Part shown: positions 62,865 to 64,000 of the stretch, one piece after another
Position numbering within the stretch: position 1 is the first letter of the stretch
How the letters are laid out: the number at the start of each line of letters is the position of its first letter
From: Companilactobacillus formosensis
GTDB lineage: Bacteria; Bacillota; Bacilli; Lactobacillales; Lactobacillaceae
Reading direction: 5' to 3'
Length of the DNA: 64,000 bases
Assembly (NCBI RefSeq): GCF_005405305.1
Contig: NZ_BJDU01000003.1
Span: forward strand, 124,001 to 188,000
Made by a program: the position numbers and the translations under genes
The notes under the pieces: generated by a model
What the model was told of the DNA's origin: nothing
The model's database searches: none
What the model saw: only the letters and a program-made list of their open reading frames with translations

Positions 62865-64000
62865 TTGAGCAAAGAACTAATTACAAAAAAAGAATTTTCA
62901 GATATGGTGCGTGTTGCATCGCACAGACTTGAAAAGAATGCTAAGTTTGTAAACTCACTTAATGTCTTTCCGGTTCCTGATGGCGATACCGGAACCAATA
63001 TGAGCTTAACTATACAAAGCGGTTTTAAGGCCGTAAACGAATCAGAGAGTAATCACGTAGGGACACTTGGAAAGGCTCTTGCAAAAGGACTTTTGATGGG
63101 TGCTCGTGGAAACTCAGGTGTTATTACATCACAAATCTTCCGTGGCTTTTCAAAGAGTATTGAAGATAAGGAATCTTTGACAGCTATGGATTTAGCCAAA
63201 GCTTTTGACGACGGTGTAAAAACTGCTTATAAAGCCGTTATGAAACCTGTTGAAGGAACAATTTTGACAGTTGCTAGATTCGGTGCTGAGTCCGCTATGG
63301 AAAAAGTTAAGACAACTAATGATACAGTGGAAATTTTAAAAGCTGTTGTAGCTGGTGCCAAGGTAGGACTAGAAAAGACACCATCATTATTGCCAGTTCT
63401 AAAAGAAGTTGGCGTAGTTGATTCTGGTGGCCAAGGTTTAGTCTTTATTTATGAAGGCTTTTTAGAAGGTCTAAGTGGCGTTGCCAGTGACGAAGAAGAA
63501 TATGTTCCTGACGAAAGAGATATGGCTGAAATGGTCAATGCTAACCACCACCAATCTGTACAAGGTCAATTCAATACTGATGAGATCAAGAATGGTTACT
63601 GTACTGAAATGATGGTTGAATTGGGTAAGAATCCAACTTCTGATGAAAAATTTGAAAATGATAAATTACGTAGTTATTTAGATAAAATCGGTGACTCCTT
63701 AATTGTCGTTTCCGATGATGAAGTTGTTAAAGTTCACGTTCACACTAACTATCCTTACAAAGTTTGGGCAGCTGGTAGAAAATACGGTTCACTTTCAAAA
63801 ATCAAGATTGATAACATGCGTTTGCAACATGAAACAATCGTTGATGATGACGAACCAATGACACCAGAAACACAACCACAAGCAGCTATTGACTATGCGG
63901 TTATTGCTGTTTCTTCTGGTGATGGCTTGACAGAACTCTTCAAGAGTTTAGGTGTGACTCACGTGATTAGTGGTGGTCAAACAATGAATCCATCAACTAA
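62865..64000 (+). CDS. fakA: Fatty acid kinase FakA / DhaL-domain protein (partial)
   Basis: The frame stays open from TTG at 62865 to the end of the window (378 codons seen, 3' end missing). N-terminal DhaL-like kinase domain: LNVFPVPDGDTGTNMSLT carries the Asp residues for Mg-ATP, and MGARGNSGVITSQIFRGF follows. The middle domain and the start of the DegV-like C-terminal domain (AVIAVSSGDGLTELFKSLGV) are visible. FakA phosphorylates fatty acids delivered by FakB. TGGAGGGG is 7 bases upstream of the TTG. Confidence 0.95.
   Translation, partial: MSKELITKKEFSDMVRVASHRLEKNAKFVNSLNVFPVPDGDTGTNMSLTIQSGFKAVNESESNHVGTLGKALAKGLLMGARGNSGVITSQIFRGFSKSIEDKESLTAMDLAKAFDDGVKTAYKAVMKPVEGTILTVARFGAESAMEKVKTTNDTVEILKAVVAGAKVGLEKTPSLLPVLKEVGVVDSGGQGLVFIYEGFLEGLSGVASDEEEYVPDERDMAEMVNANHHQSVQGQFNTDEIKNGYCTEMMVELGKNPTSDEKFENDKLRSYLDKIGDSLIVVSDDEVVKVHVHTNYPYKVWAAGRKYGSLSKIKIDNMRLQHETIVDDDEPMTPETQPQAAIDYAVIAVSSGDGLTELFKSLGVTHVISGGQTMNPST

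Noticed and set aside
1-64000. CRISPR arrays, prophage modules, restriction-modification or toxin-antitoxin pairs
   Set aside because: No regularly spaced repeats, phage structural genes, methylase/endonuclease pairs or convincing two-gene toxin-antitoxin units were found.

Overview
The window is an AT-rich chromosomal segment from a Gram-positive bacterium of the Lactobacillaceae. The genus Companilactobacillus is my best guess from overall gene style and is not proven. The evidence is Bacillota-type synteny blocks, strong AGGAGG ribosome binding sites with frequent TTG and GTG starts, T-box leaders, a Bacillus-type LexA box, DUF3042 and DUF910 small proteins, and a short L33. Dxs is absent from the ispA cluster, which fits the mevalonate-dependent lactobacilli. 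I see no rRNA, CRISPR array, intact insertion sequence or prophage.

Layout. 1-3.5 kb: end of dnaI, a Thr T-box with thrS, and a quinone-oxidoreductase-like gene. 3.6-4.9 kb: infC-rpmI-rplT behind an L20-type leader, with infC starting at a rare ATA codon. 5-10.9 kb: the yqeG-yqeH-yhbY-nadD-yqeK-rsfS-methyltransferase-tmcAL-yceD ribosome-assembly and NAD cluster. 11-14.4 kb: gnd and a two-component system. 14.4-14.7 kb: a folded repeat-like element and a long hairpin. 14.8-18 kb: a secreted amidase, yidC, acylphosphatase and an rRNA methyltransferase. 18-26 kb: a Phe T-box with pheST, then mltG, greA, a HesB-like gene and a class B PBP. 26-31.6 kb: rpmG, fthC, rhomboid, yqgQ, glk, rhodanese, DUF3042, miaA and ynbB. 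31.6-36.9 kb is more accessory: tiny ORFs, two identical tRNA-Arg(TCT) genes, a type B carboxylesterase and membrane proteins. 37-45.4 kb: rplU-prp-rpmA, then efp-yqhY-nusB-folD-xseAB-ispA-tlyA-recN. 45.4-45.7 kb: a small gene with a LexA box in its promoter, probably YolD-like. 45.9-56.4 kb: gmk-rpoZ-priA-fmt-rsmB-prpC-prkC-rsgA-rpe-thiN. 56.4-62.0 kb: an accessory block that separates thiN from rpmB. 62-64 kb: rpmB, yloU and the start of fakA.

Most of the window serves translation, ribosome assembly, envelope growth and DNA repair. The accessory block is the most coherent non-core unit. A T-box that most likely reads a Met codon precedes metQ-luxS-SDR in one apparent operon, and a cystathionine synthase/lyase-type gene lies nearby. 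Together these suggest sulfur amino acid uptake and recycling, with AI-2 production tied to methionyl-tRNA charging. No single large undescribed system stands out. The best leads are the SOS-controlled small gene, the three-way-junction element at 14.4 kb, the sulfur island with its 60-bp tandem repeat and nine-codon ORF, the ATA start of infC, and a small-membrane-protein transcript whose predicted 5' end is complementary to its own terminator.
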